64,000 bases of DNA, from the NCBI GenBank assembly GCA_945869195.1, contig CAMBNV010000009.1:1-64000 (forward strand), in the 5' to 3' direction. The stretch comes from Gemmatimonas phototrophica (GTDB lineage: Bacteria; Gemmatimonadota; Gemmatimonadetes; Gemmatimonadales; Gemmatimonadaceae). Below, piece by piece: positions 9,301 through 18,023 of this stretch (positions within the stretch are counted from its first letter, which is position 1; every line of letters begins with the position of its first letter). Made by a program: the position numbers and the translations under genes. Under the pieces are notes generated by a model. It had not been told where the DNA came from, searched no databases, and saw only the letters and a list, made by a program, of their open reading frames with translations.

Positions 9301-9511
9301 AGACCGGCGCGCCAAACCAACCGGCCACCCCTCGTGATCCCGCGAGCCGCAGCAGGTCGTCGCGGAGCCCACCCTGCCGCAGCACCACCCAGGCCGCGAG
9401 CGTCGGCCAGGGCGCCTCCACACTCGCCGGAGCGAGTGGGAAGAGTCCATCGACGGCGCGCTCGAGCAGCGCGCCGGGATCGAGGATCGTGGTGACCTGC
9501 AGCGTGGCCAT
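6338..9511 (-). CDS. addB: AddB-type nuclease subunit with Fe-S staple
   Basis: A 1057-residue protein lacking a functional Walker A at its N-terminus, as in AddB, with helicase-like folds in the middle (SWPAMDADGREVSRS) and a C-terminal PD-(D/E)XK nuclease (HDALDRFF, GKIDRVDR, AIDYKSSK). A lone Cys (AAKCRWHW) before the nuclease and CSPYCPARDIC (C-x3-C-x5-C) after it form the four-cysteine iron-sulfur staple typical of AddB. It is the first gene of the addB-addA pair, with a 4-bp overlap. It should provide the second nuclease strand cut and Chi-like recognition of the AddAB complex. A recombination-hotspot sequence for this organism is not inferable here. Confidence 0.8.
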   Translation of the reverse strand: MATLQVTTILDPGALLERAVDGLFPLAPASVEAPWPTLAAWVVLRQGGLRDDLLRLAGSRGVAGWFGAPVCLFNEMESLWGAAEQPRPLSDAEREALVSALLGAEASSTAGALFGGAAGHESWVPAVDRLLGELMSEGIRPTEFAAALASTARDDLGRARAAVLSRVYEEWVATLARSGRVDGRDAKVRLAKAIDAAGAAFGERLGGRREIRIIGLADLRGGWRPLLRALAESAAVDRVDILASSAIEIDGARCVDAARDAALSFAAALFTEGTASAGPTLQLLEAPDTARELEQVAVRVRALLDAGVEARTIAVIAREARPTVDAMAAALGRLGVPVTARRRTALSQTAPGRAIAAILQAAAEQWSRHSIAELAEQPLLRTGLDPRVVNQVGYASAIGSLEGWRTGLAALQERCEKRARNAEEQEERRTPLPPLERVRATVAAWDELSPRLHELSVARELGGWYAWVSETLAAGEWGIAARLVEPCADWEVWNADLGARDEIVTLATAWRTATATFSTPSPPLLAADFANRFALMLRQDLITPPATDFGVVVTEALAGGWRSVAHLFVVGLSAGAFPRRPTPGPLFDPAERRLLAGAGLALDPVDAWRSRERELFRVLCAGARATLTLSWPAMDADGREVSRSTFVDEAIAVIARQEGLAENDDLDQTLRARGVLTVVATHEQLVPGFPVVRSAAALARARQSAARERDRTRRPNPWNGAIEDAALVAELAQRYGESYEWSATQLEEAAKCRWHWFAARQLGLETRTDADDLMEPTTRGAIVHDALDRFFAAALREIGSPVFLRHADEARAQALLTEALEQAWLAMEQSGAWLGPVATRRTARAELARDLTGYLMFEIGWNEKSWKSNTASSKNIRTGAVEGEVAFKKVRLDGGGVPFLLRGKIDRVDRGIEGADASVAEAGRYVAAIDYKSSKYSTPAGGSSKGWADGIVLQVPLYAAALRALRPTDRLARMEYRTIRSPKEYHQLVLAPVKKGEVQSAADAEGRLAAALAAAGQKILQLRRGELPAAPTPSAGCSPYCPARDICRIPGGPVTVR

Positions 9512-9540
9512 CGTGGGACTCGTTCCTCAGTACGGCGTGA

Positions 9541-10962
9541 TCAGACCGTCACCCGCCCGACGTCAATCCGAATCTCCCGCCACCGGCCGCTCTTGAACCG
9601 CTGCACCGAGAGCAGCGCCCGCATCATGTGCCCAGCCAAGATCGCCATCCAGACGTCGGTCGGCTGTAGCGGCCGACTCAGCTGGATCACCGTCAGCATC
9701 CCAATCGGGATCGCGACCTGCGACACCAGCGTGATAAAGAGTGGTGCTTTCGTGTCGCCGGTACCGGTGAGCCCGCCAGAGTAGGTGAGTGCCGTCGTGA
9801 TGAAGAGCCCCGAGACGCTCAGCCACCCCAGTAGCTGTGTGCCGAGCGCGAGCACGATCGGATCTTCCATGCCAAAGAGCCCAAGCAAGAAGCGCGGGAT
9901 CGTGAGGAAGAGCAGGCCGATCGTCAGGGCGATCCCCAGCCCCATGCGCGAGGCGATCTGCACTGTCCGCTCCACCCGCTCCGGCTTTCCGGCCCCGAGG
10001 TTCTGGCCTGCCACCGCCGCGGTTGCACCCATCAATCCGACGCTCGTCCAGGTGATGAACGAGAAGAGCTCCGAATAGCCCACCGCGAATGCCGCCTGCG
10101 CCTGCGCACTGTTCTCGAGTGAACCGATGTAGCGCAGCAGCAGCACGCCCGCGACATTCATCGCGATTCCCTGAATTCCCGCCGGCAGTCCAAACCGGAA
10201 CAGCTGTTTGATGATCGTCCAGTCCCAGCGCCAGTCCATCTCGCGTTCCCAATGAATCACGAGATGGCCCGAGAGCAACCGCCAAAATCCGTACGCACTC
10301 ACGATCAGACCCGCGAGGACTGTCCCGAGTGCCGCTCCCATCACGCCCATCGCCGGGATGGGGCCCAGGCCACGAATGAAGATGATGTTGAAGCAGACAT
10401 TGAGCAGCGTCATCGCGACGCCCAACCGAAGGCCGGTGCGTGCATCGCCGGCCGACCGCAGCGCGCCGCCGAGCATGAACATCAGCATCATCCCCACGCC
10501 GCCCACGAACATCGTACGCAGGTAGGGCAGCGCCTCGACCTGCACCGAGGGCGCCGCGTTCACGAGATCAAGCAGCATGGGTGACAGGAGCCAGCCGACC
10601 GGTGCCATCACGCAGAGCGCGAGCACGATTGTCGCGAGGAATGCCTGGTAGACCGTGCGATTCACCGCCGCGGCGTCGTTCGCGCCAGCGAAGCGCGCGA
10701 CGAGCACGCCCATCCCGGTGTAGATCGACATCACGAACACAATCACGACCAGAAAGATCTGGAACGCGACGCCCACGGCCGCATTGCCCGAGAAGCCTAC
10801 GAAGCGGCCGACCATCGCATGGTCGATCACCCCCTGCATCCCGCCAATCACGTTCTGCAGGACCGAGGGCCAGGCGATCATCCAGACCGCGCTAATGATC
10901 GGCCCTTCGACGATGGAACGGTCGAAGGTCGTGCTTTTCGGAGCGGAGGATGCGGTGGCCAT
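9541..10962 (-). CDS. MATE-family multidrug/metabolite efflux transporter
   Basis: A 473-residue polytopic inner-membrane protein with about 12 hydrophobic segments and MATE signatures: AWPSVLQNVIGGMQGVIDHA in helix 1-2, and the second-half repeat around FGLPAGIQGIAMN and AVAGQNLGAGKPERVER. MATE carriers export cationic drugs or metabolites using Na+ or H+ gradients. The track ORF begins 51 codons earlier, but that extension is Arg/Gly/Pro-rich and non-homologous in style. I place the start at the ATG of MATASSAPK. It lies 26 bp from the addB start on the same strand, so it may belong to a longer minus-strand transcript. Confidence 0.85.
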   Translation of the reverse strand: MATASSAPKSTTFDRSIVEGPIISAVWMIAWPSVLQNVIGGMQGVIDHAMVGRFVGFSGNAAVGVAFQIFLVVIVFVMSIYTGMGVLVARFAGANDAAAVNRTVYQAFLATIVLALCVMAPVGWLLSPMLLDLVNAAPSVQVEALPYLRTMFVGGVGMMLMFMLGGALRSAGDARTGLRLGVAMTLLNVCFNIIFIRGLGPIPAMGVMGAALGTVLAGLIVSAYGFWRLLSGHLVIHWEREMDWRWDWTIIKQLFRFGLPAGIQGIAMNVAGVLLLRYIGSLENSAQAQAAFAVGYSELFSFITWTSVGLMGATAAVAGQNLGAGKPERVERTVQIASRMGLGIALTIGLLFLTIPRFLLGLFGMEDPIVLALGTQLLGWLSVSGLFITTALTYSGGLTGTGDTKAPLFITLVSQVAIPIGMLTVIQLSRPLQPTDVWMAILAGHMMRALLSVQRFKSGRWREIRIDVGRVTV

Positions 10963-11051
10963 TGCACTCAATGATTGCCCCCCGCGCGGCGGGCGACAAG
11001 CGAGCGTCGCCTCGATCGGCGAATCCAATTCTACAGCTCCCCCGCCGCCGC

Positions 11052-12338
11052 TCAGACGCCGCGCTTCTCCTCGGGGTGCAATCGCCCCAGCGTCCTCAGC
11101 GTCGGGATCAGCCACGCGACCAGGGCGACCACGCCGAGCGTCGCCACGCCACCAATCACCACACTGCGCGCCGTGCCCCAGAGCCGCGCCGTGAGTCCCG
11201 ACTCGAACATCCCAATCTCGTTCGACGACCCAATGAATATCTGGTTCACCGAACTCACCCGCCCCAACAACGCCTCAGGGGTGCGCGACTGCAGCAGCGT
11301 GCTGCGGATCACCACGCTCACCATGTCGAACATTCCGCTCGCAATCAGGAGCCCGATCGAGAGGTAAAAGCTCGTCGAGAGCCCAAAGAGCACCATGCAC
11401 AGACCAAAGCCCGCGACCGACCAGAGTAGCACCGGTCCGGTGCGGTTCCACCCCCGCCCGCGCGCGACTAGCACGCTCATGATCACGGCTCCGATCGCTG
11501 GCGAGGCGCGCAGCACCCCAAGGCCGGTCGGCCCCACATGCAGGATCTCTGCGGCGAAGATCGGCAGCAGCGCCACCGCGCCGCCAAAGAAGACCGAGAA
11601 GAGGTCAAGGGTGAGCGCGCCCAGGAGCACCGGCTCGCCAAACACAAACGCGATGCCCCCCTTCACCGATTCATACACCCCCTCGTGCGTCGGCTCGCGT
11701 ACCGGCGAGCGATGCACAATCGAGATCGCGACCGCGACCGCGAACACCATCAGCGCCACATCGACCGCATACGCCAACGGCGCGCCACCAATCGCGTAGA
11801 GCACCCCGCCGAGCGCCGGCCCGATCACGGCCGCCAGCTGCCAGGCGCCACTGCGCCAGGTGATCGCGTTGGCAAAGAGGGCGCGTGGAATGAGCTCGGC
11901 CGAGAGCGCCTGCCGCGCCGGCTGCAAAAACGCGCGCGCGACGCCGCTTAGCACAATCACCGAGTAGATCGCCACCAGCCGCGTGCGCGAGAGCAGCGCG
12001 ACGCCCATCGAGCCAGCGCCCGCCAAGAACCAGAGCGCCACGCTGCACCCGACCAGTACCCAGAGCGCCGCAATCGCGATCCGGCGCCGGTCATACCGGT
12101 CGGCCACATGTCCCGCATAGAGCGCCATGCTGATCGCCGGCAACGCCTCGGCCAGCCCGATCATCCCGAGCGCGAGCGGGTCCTTGGTGAGGTCGTAGAT
12201 CTGCCACCCCACCACCGTGCCCTGAATCTGAATCGCCATCGTGAAGGCGAATAGACAGACGACGTACCGCGCGAACTTGGGGTGCCTGAGTGCCGCGTAC
12301 GAGTCCCGCGGCCCCGTGGCGGCGTCAGACTCAGCCAT
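11052..12338 (-). CDS. MFS exporter, EntS-like
   Basis: A 428-residue major facilitator with 12 predicted membrane segments. The N-terminal FARYVVCLFAFTMAIQIQGTVVGWQIYDL and the loop 2-3 motif GHVADRYDRRRI are typical of the enterobactin-exporter (EntS)/TMS-type DHA3 subfamily, which secretes siderophores and drugs. Its start overlaps the stop of the upstream decarboxylase gene by 8 bp, indicating an operon. The link between a PLP amino-acid decarboxylase and an exporter suggests export of an amine or amine-derived product, but that is inference only. Confidence 0.82.
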   Translation of the reverse strand: MAESDAATGPRDSYAALRHPKFARYVVCLFAFTMAIQIQGTVVGWQIYDLTKDPLALGMIGLAEALPAISMALYAGHVADRYDRRRIAIAALWVLVGCSVALWFLAGAGSMGVALLSRTRLVAIYSVIVLSGVARAFLQPARQALSAELIPRALFANAITWRSGAWQLAAVIGPALGGVLYAIGGAPLAYAVDVALMVFAVAVAISIVHRSPVREPTHEGVYESVKGGIAFVFGEPVLLGALTLDLFSVFFGGAVALLPIFAAEILHVGPTGLGVLRASPAIGAVIMSVLVARGRGWNRTGPVLLWSVAGFGLCMVLFGLSTSFYLSIGLLIASGMFDMVSVVIRSTLLQSRTPEALLGRVSSVNQIFIGSSNEIGMFESGLTARLWGTARSVVIGGVATLGVVALVAWLIPTLRTLGRLHPEEKRGV

Positions 12339-13815
12339 GGCGACCCGACGCCGCCGCGAGCAGCGCCGCCGTCTCCTCTGCGAGTTGCCGCACGCAGCGC
12401 TCCATCACCGCGCGACGCGTGCGGAAGCCCAGGACGCAGACGCGCCCGAGGTATCGGTCGCCGACCATCGCGCCAGTGAGCATCACATCACCTCGGCGCG
12501 TGACGCACTCCATCAGCGACTGCGTTGCCGCATTCTGCTGCTCGAGCGTCTCTATCCCACGGCCCGCGACATGAAATGCAAAGAGGGAGAGGTGCGGGAG
12601 CGCATCGATGACGATGCCAGGAATCTGCGCGACCTGTTCCGCCGCCCAGACCGCCAGCTCACGCTTTTCGGCGATTGCCGCTCGGTACTTCGCGGCACCG
12701 AAGAGCTTGACCGTGAGCCAGACGCGCAACCCAGGAAAGCCGCGCGAGAGATCGGGCCCATACTGCGCCGGATCGTAGAACTCGTCCTGATTCTCTGGCA
12801 AGTACCCCGCCGTCGACGAGTGCAACGCCCGCAACGCGGCACCGTCGCGCACCAGCAGCGCGCCGGTGCCGTAGGGGAGAAACATCCCCTTGTGCGGGTC
12901 GAGTGTGAGCGAGTCGGCACGTGACAGTCCCTCGAGCAGCGGTCGTAACTCCGGCACCATATGGAAGAAGGCGCCGTACGCGCCGTCGATATGATGCCAG
13001 AGCTTCTCGCGCGCGGCCAAGTCGGCCACAGCGTTGAGCGGATCGACCGCGCCAGTGTTGGTCGTGCCCGCCGACGAGAAGACCATGAACGGTCGCAGCC
13101 CCGCCGCCCGGTCAGCCGCGATCGCCCGCTCCAGGTCGTCAACGCGCAGGCGATAGTCCCTGTCCACCGCAACCGTGCGTACACGGTCGTGCGCGATTCC
13201 CGCCAACTTTGCCGCCTTCACGATGCAGTGATGCGCCTGCGACGATACATACAGCGTCCCCGAGCGAATCTCCGTGCCCAGGTGCAACTCCCGCGCGCAG
13301 GCGATCGCGTTGAATATCGCCATTGAGCCGCCGGCCGTGAACAGTCCGCGCGTCGTTGCCGGGAACTGCATCCAATCGCGCAGCCACTCGAGCACATTTG
13401 CCTCGAGCTGCACGAGCGCCGGCGCCGCCTGCCAGATGCCGGTGTAGCGGTTGGTCGTGTCGGCAATAAAGTCGGCCAACGCCGCCGGATAGATCCCGCC
13501 CCCCGGGATATACGCGAGATAGCCCGCCCCAATCGTCGTGAATGAGCGCGGGACCAATTCGTCAAACAGGTGGTCCAACAGCGGCTCGAGCGCGCTCCCC
13601 TGCTCCGGTACCGGCTCGCGCATCGCGCGGCAGAATGCTGCGATGTCGCCTAAATCGCCGCGGCTCGGCTGTTCACTCAGCGACGCGAGATGCGCTACCG
13701 AGCGCGCGACCACCGCCTCGCCCATCGCGCGCATCTCGGCGGGCGATAGCGCGAGGTCCGCGAGGTCCGTGGGGTCCGCGAGGTTCGCGAGCTCCTGCTC
13801 CCTCTGCATACTCAT
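12331..13815 (-). CDS. PLP-dependent group II amino-acid decarboxylase
   Basis: About 494 residues of the aromatic-amino-acid/glutamate decarboxylase fold. Key elements are YIPGGGIYPAALADFIADT (substrate loop), TAGGSMAIFNAI, VSSQAHHCIVKAA, HIDGAYGAFF and the PLP-lysine segment DPHKGMFLPYGTGALL. It should decarboxylate an aromatic or related amino acid to an amine in the cytoplasm; the exact substrate cannot be read from sequence. The start is the ATG at 13815 (MSMQRE) or the internal ATG at 13809, which is better placed behind GAGG. The track's 22 extra residues run into the upstream gene. The N-terminal segment LANLADPTDLADLAL is encoded by a 9-bp tandem repeat. Downstream, the reading frame overlaps the MFS gene. 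Confidence 0.85.
   Translation of the reverse strand: MSMQREQELANLADPTDLADLALSPAEMRAMGEAVVARSVAHLASLSEQPSRGDLGDIAAFCRAMREPVPEQGSALEPLLDHLFDELVPRSFTTIGAGYLAYIPGGGIYPAALADFIADTTNRYTGIWQAAPALVQLEANVLEWLRDWMQFPATTRGLFTAGGSMAIFNAIACARELHLGTEIRSGTLYVSSQAHHCIVKAAKLAGIAHDRVRTVAVDRDYRLRVDDLERAIAADRAAGLRPFMVFSSAGTTNTGAVDPLNAVADLAAREKLWHHIDGAYGAFFHMVPELRPLLEGLSRADSLTLDPHKGMFLPYGTGALLVRDGAALRALHSSTAGYLPENQDEFYDPAQYGPDLSRGFPGLRVWLTVKLFGAAKYRAAIAEKRELAVWAAEQVAQIPGIVIDALPHLSLFAFHVAGRGIETLEQQNAATQSLMECVTRRGDVMLTGAMVGDRYLGRVCVLGFRTRRAVMERCVRQLAEETAALLAAASGRHG
13751..13795. repeat. 9-bp tandem repeat inside the decarboxylase N-terminus
   Basis: Five imperfect copies of GCGAGGTCC in a row. They stay in frame and encode the Leu-Ala-Asp-rich start of the decarboxylase. 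A repeat like this can vary in copy number between strains without breaking the frame. Confidence 0.7.
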
Positions 13816-13831
13816 CCTCGGTCGCGTGCGA

Positions 13832-15568
13832 TCACTGCACGCATTGGCCGCGCGGATCAGGCTTTGGCTTGTCGACCACAATCCGGTGATCGAGGTTGGC
13901 CACCGTCATTGCCGACTCCATCACCAGCAGGCTCACCGAGCGCACCCTCGCATAGTCGATGTACTGCGGCTCGTCGGTCACCTGGTGGTAGTCGGCATGG
14001 CCGCCGGTCGTCATGAACGTCACCGGGATCCCCCAGCGCGCGTACATGTAGTGGTCCGAGCGGCAATAGATATTCTGCGGGTGTCCGTTGGTATCGATTC
14101 CGTAGTCGAAGGTGAAGCCGAGCTGCTTGTCCTTATTCACCTTTTCAATCAGGTCGCCGAGCTCGGTCGAGAGACGACGTGACCCCACGAGCTGCAGATA
14201 GCCGGCGCCTCCATGGAGCGTGCCACCGTCCATCGCGCTCCCGGTGATGTCGGTCGCCGCACCGCGGCCCACCATATCCATGTTGAGCTGCGCGACGATC
14301 GAGTCGCGTGGCACCGACGGGTTCTCGGTGAAGTGGTCCGCACCCCAGAGCCCCGCCTCTTCGCCCGAATGCCAGACGAAGATCACCGACCGCTTCGGCT
14401 TCACGCGCGCCGCCGCCATCGCTTCGGCCACTTCGAGCACCGCCACCGTCCCCGAGCCATCATCGTCGGCGCCGTTGAAGATCGAGTCGAGTCGCGCGCC
14501 ACCATGCACTGCGCGCAGCGAATCGGTCAGTGCACGCACCTGCACCAGCTGCTCCGGCGTCGGTTCGGTCGGGGCATTGTCCGCGCCCTGCGGCCGCACA
14601 ATCTGCATGAACGCCTTCACCGAGTCATGGTCGACCGCACGCCGGGAGAATCCGACATGGTCGTTGTGCGCACCGACGGCGACGTACTGGCCTCGGAGCT
14701 TTGGGTCCGAGCCTTCAAGGATCGCGACCACGTTGCGTCCCAATGGGCGGGGGGTATCGATAAACCGCACGTCGCTGCTGACGCGCCGGCCCGTCATCCC
14801 CTTCGTCGCGTTGTCTACCGACATTCCGAGCATCGCGTCCGCCACGCGGCGCGTGATGCCAAGCAGAATGGGCGCCTCGATGGTGCGCACGAAGGTCGTG
14901 GTGGGTGGGGAGACCGCGTTACGGACCGCGTTGGGCGAGAGCGCCTCGGCGCCGACCGCCACCACAATCGCGCCCTGCAGCGAGGCGACGTACGCCTGGT
15001 AGCCATTCGACGCAACGAACTTGATCTGGTCAAAGCCCGGGCCGAACTGCGCCGGGCTCAGGAGCACGATCTTCCCACGCACCGCCGCATTAGCGAGGAT
15101 GTTCATGGTGTCGAGCGCCATCCCACCGTAAATCACTTCGACGTTCTGGAGCTGCTGCGGCCGCGTGCTGGCACGGGCGAGAAAGTCGCGCCCCGCGACG
15201 AACGTCTGCCCATCAATCGTGAGTGTCGACGTCGTGTCGAGCGCACGGAGCATCAGCGGCAGCTCCTGAAAGAAGGTGCCGTTGTCGCCGCCGGGCTTGA
15301 GCCCCAGGCGGCGCACTTCGCGTTCGATGTAAGCCGTGGCGCGCACATTGTACTCGGTCCCCACCTGACGCCCCATGAGCGAGTCGTCGGCGTAGACGTA
15401 GAGCCGCGTCATGAGGTCCTCTCTCGTGATCGGTGCCTTGGTCGGCGGGCCCGAGTACTTGAGCGGAAGCGACTTGGTCGCTTGCGCCGAAAGCAGCACG
15501 GGGAGCGCAGCAACGAGTACGACGGCGACTACCCGCGCGAAGCTGCGCAGGATCGGGGCGGGGGTCAT
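13832..15568 (-). CDS. Secreted M28-family metallopeptidase
   Basis: A 578-residue protein with an N-terminal signal peptide (AVVLVAALPVLLSAQA) and an M28 aminopeptidase core. Zinc ligands appear in VGAHNDHVGFS, the bridging Asp region is ADDDGSGTVAVLE, the catalytic Glu pair is in WHSGEEAGLWG, and later ligands are in MDMVGRG and RSDHYMYA. Between signal and core lies a PA-like insertion. Such enzymes release N-terminal residues from peptides outside the cytoplasm. It is the upstream neighbour of the decarboxylase (16-bp gap) and diverges from the YfcC-type carrier across about 140 bp. Together these would fit uptake and use of peptide-derived amino acids. Confidence 0.85.
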   Translation of the reverse strand: MTPAPILRSFARVVAVVLVAALPVLLSAQATKSLPLKYSGPPTKAPITREDLMTRLYVYADDSLMGRQVGTEYNVRATAYIEREVRRLGLKPGGDNGTFFQELPLMLRALDTTSTLTIDGQTFVAGRDFLARASTRPQQLQNVEVIYGGMALDTMNILANAAVRGKIVLLSPAQFGPGFDQIKFVASNGYQAYVASLQGAIVVAVGAEALSPNAVRNAVSPPTTTFVRTIEAPILLGITRRVADAMLGMSVDNATKGMTGRRVSSDVRFIDTPRPLGRNVVAILEGSDPKLRGQYVAVGAHNDHVGFSRRAVDHDSVKAFMQIVRPQGADNAPTEPTPEQLVQVRALTDSLRAVHGGARLDSIFNGADDDGSGTVAVLEVAEAMAAARVKPKRSVIFVWHSGEEAGLWGADHFTENPSVPRDSIVAQLNMDMVGRGAATDITGSAMDGGTLHGGAGYLQLVGSRRLSTELGDLIEKVNKDKQLGFTFDYGIDTNGHPQNIYCRSDHYMYARWGIPVTFMTTGGHADYHQVTDEPQYIDYARVRSVSLLVMESAMTVANLDHRIVVDKPKPDPRGQCVQ

Positions 15569-15706
15569 CAGTAAGCTCTTGGTTGAGTGATTGCTGGTGA
15601 ACGATACTGGGTTCCGCAGTCATCTGGTGTCCCTGCTTTTGACACTCTAGCTTGTGGCACCGTATCTGCTCTGGTGCTCGTCGCGTCATCCCCGCGTCAG
15701 GTCTAT

Positions 15707-17026
15707 ATGCGCCTCCGACTTCCCCACCCGCTCGTCCTTCTGCTCGCCGGCGTCGGAGTCGCAGCACTCCTCACCTGGATCCTCCCTGCCGGCGCGTACG
15801 ACCGCCGCCTCGATCAGGCCAGTGGACGCGAGCTCGTGGTGGCTGGCACCTACAAGCAGATCGAGGCCGCACCGGTCGGGATCATGGCCGCCGTCCTCGC
15901 CGTGCCACGCGGGATTGTCGCCGGCGCCGACGTCATTCTCACCGTGTTGCTGGTCGGCGGCGCCTTCGCGCTCCTCGACTCGACCGGCGCGCTCGCGCGA
16001 CTCGTGGGCTCCCTCGTCGGCCGCACACGACGACCCCGCCTCGTACTGATCGCCATCTGCCTGATCTTCGCCACGCTGGGCGCGCTCGAGAATATGCAGG
16101 AAGAACTCGTCGCGCTTATTCCGGTCCTGCTCCTGCTGAGCCGCGGCCTGGGGTTTGGGGCGGTCACCGCGGTGAGCATGAGTGTTGGCGCCTGCGCCGT
16201 CGGCGCCGCCTTTGGGCCCACCAATCCGTTCCAGACCGGTATTGCACTGCGATTCGCCGAGCTGCCGCCGCTGAGCCAACCAGCGCTCCGCTTCGGACTC
16301 TTCCTTGTCGCCGTCGCGGTCTGGATTGGCTGGACCCTCGCGATGACCTCCCACGACGATGTCCACCCCGAGGTTACGCCCCCCGCCACCGAGCCCGCGA
16401 CCGGTCGCGACCTCCTGCTCTTCGCGATCGTGCTCCTGCCGTTCATCCCGTACGTGATCGGCGTCATGCGCTACGACTTTGGCTTTAACGAACTCTCCGC
16501 GCTCTTTCTTGTGAGCGGGTTCGCCGTTGGGATGGTCGCGGGACGCGGGCTCTCGCAGACCGCGGCCGACTTTCTCAAGGCGATGGAGACGATGCTCGCC
16601 GCCTCGCTCTTTATTGGCGTCGCGCGCGCCATCAGTGTGGTGCTCACCGACGGCCGCGTGATCGACACGATCGTCCACGGTCTCGCCGCCCCGCTAGACA
16701 ACGTGCCCGGCGTTGCCTCGGCGGTGCTCATGATCCCTATTCAGGCGCTCATGCACATTCCCGTCCCCTCGGTGAGCGGCCAGGCCGTGCTCACCATGCC
16801 GATCATGGCACCGCTCGCCGATCTGCTCGGCATTTCGCGCGACGCGGCGGTCATTGCCTACCAGACCGGTGCGGGCCTCATGGACATGATCACCCCCACG
16901 AGCGGCGCGCTGCTGGCCATCCTGCTCGGCGCGAAGCTCGACTTCGGGCGATGGCTCCGGTTTGCGATTCCCGGCGGGCTGTTGGTGGCGCTCGTGGGTG
17001 TTGCGGGGATTGTGCTCGCGGGGTGA
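15707..17026 (+). CDS. YfcC/DcuC-family membrane carrier
   Basis: A 439-residue protein with about 12 membrane segments, from MRLRLPHPLVLLLAGVGVAA to a hydrophobic C-terminus. PSVSGQAVLTMPIMAPLAD and GAGLMDMITPTSGALLAIL are the hallmark helices of the YfcC branch of the C4-dicarboxylate carrier (DcuC) superfamily, and FGPTNPFQTGIA is the mirrored first-half motif. Members move dicarboxylates or basic amino acids; the substrate here is unknown. I use the ATG at 15707; the ORF track starts 40 codons earlier in sequence overlapping the divergent promoter region. A strong hairpin follows 5 bp after the stop. Confidence 0.8.
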   Translation: MRLRLPHPLVLLLAGVGVAALLTWILPAGAYDRRLDQASGRELVVAGTYKQIEAAPVGIMAAVLAVPRGIVAGADVILTVLLVGGAFALLDSTGALARLVGSLVGRTRRPRLVLIAICLIFATLGALENMQEELVALIPVLLLLSRGLGFGAVTAVSMSVGACAVGAAFGPTNPFQTGIALRFAELPPLSQPALRFGLFLVAVAVWIGWTLAMTSHDDVHPEVTPPATEPATGRDLLLFAIVLLPFIPYVIGVMRYDFGFNELSALFLVSGFAVGMVAGRGLSQTAADFLKAMETMLAASLFIGVARAISVVLTDGRVIDTIVHGLAAPLDNVPGVASAVLMIPIQALMHIPVPSVSGQAVLTMPIMAPLADLLGISRDAAVIAYQTGAGLMDMITPTSGALLAILLGAKLDFGRWLRFAIPGGLLVALVGVAGIVLAG

Positions 17027-17030
17027 ACTC

Positions 17031-17054
17031 CTCCCGTCGTCGTGACGACGGGAG
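17031..17054. terminator. Hairpin terminator after the YfcC-type gene
   Basis: CTCCCGTCGT, loop CGTG, ACGACGGGAG: a perfect 10-bp stem 5 bp after the carrier stop codon. It also faces the end of the minus-strand remnant at 17074, so it could serve both directions. No long T-tract follows. Confidence 0.65.
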
Positions 17055-17073
17055 ACCCACCCCCCCCCACAAA

Positions 17074-17241
17074 TCAGAACGCGATCTGTTGCCCCTGCCG
17101 GCAGCTCGCCGCGTCCGGCTCTCCGAGTTCTCCGGCACGCCGGACCACCAGCGACGCGTCTAGAGTAAAGAGCTTCCACCGGACCGTCGAGTTGGTCGGT
17201 AGCGCCGCCGCGGCCAGGTCCTGAATGGGCACGTCGCCCGG
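17074..17241 (-). pseudogene. 3' end of an unrecognised minus-strand gene, 5' side lost
   Basis: The last 50 or so residues of the minus-strand ORF ending at 17074 (IQDLAAAALPTNSTVRWKLF to RQGQQIAF) read like a folded C-terminus, while everything upstream in that frame is antisense to tex. The protein family is not recognised. Together with the tex remnant it forms a head-to-head pair of genes that have both lost their 5' portions, with a join near 17241. Confidence 0.4.
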
Positions 17242-17890
17242 CCACCCATGCGTTCGACGCGAGCGCGGTGCACCCCGAGCGCTACAAGCTCGTCGAGCGG
17301 ATGGCCAAGGAGATCGGCTCAGGCGTAGCCGAGCTCGTCGGCAACAGCGCGCTCGTGGACTCGATTGTCGTTGCGAACTACCTGAGAGACGAGGTCGCGG
17401 CGACGAGGTCGGCCTGCCAACGCTGCGCGACATCATAGCCGAGTTGAAGAAGGCGGGCCGCGACCCGCGCGCCGCCTTTGAGCCGCCGGCCTTCAGAGAT
17501 GACCTGCAGAAGCCGAGCGATCTCATGCCGGGGATGGTGCTCGAGGGGGTGGTGACGAACATCGTCACGTTTGGCGCCTTTGGAGATGTGGGCGTGCATC
17601 AGGATGGACTCGTGCACCTGAGTCAGATGGCGGACCGCTACATTCGCGATCCTAACGAGGCGGTGAAGGTCGGGCAGACGGTGAAGGTCACCGTGCAGAG
17701 CGTTGATCGCGCGCGCGGGCGGATTGCGCTGAGCATGAAGAGCGAGCCGGGGGCGAGTGGAGGGAGTGCAAGCAGGCCGAGTGCGGGCAGGCCCACCACG
17801 GGCAAACCCAGTGCGGGCAAGCCGGTCGCGGTAACGCTGTTCGAGCCGAGGAAGGGTGCCGTTGCGCCCAACGGCATTCGCTTTACATAG
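17241..17890 (+). pseudogene. tex: 3' remnant of tex (S1-domain RNA-binding protein), frameshifted
   Basis: Tex/YhgF is a transcription accessory protein of about 750 residues. Here only the C-terminal third survives. Frame one gives HAFDASAVHPERYKLVERMA and ELVGNSALVDSIVV (the HhH part). Near 17390 the frame shifts, and frame two continues DEVGLPTLRDIIAELKKAGRDP then the S1 domain MLEGVVTNIVTFGAFGDVGVHQDGLVHLSQ. The shift coincides with a near-duplicate GACGAGGTCG, offset by 14 bp, which looks like a small slippage duplication. The 5' two-thirds are absent and replaced by an unrelated minus-strand gene end. After the S1 domain comes a Gly/Ser/Pro-rich tail (SAGRPTTGKPSAGKP). An intact tex could exist elsewhere in the genome. 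Confidence 0.8.
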
Positions 17891-18023
17891 GGTCCGGCAT
17901 CTCGATACTCGCGCCCGAGGACTTGTCGGCCTCGCGAAGCGGGAATCTCGCCTGCACGTTGCCAACGATTGCCTCGGCGCGCTGCTCCACGTGTCCTCTT
18001 CCCCGTGAGGTCAGCCGAGTCGC

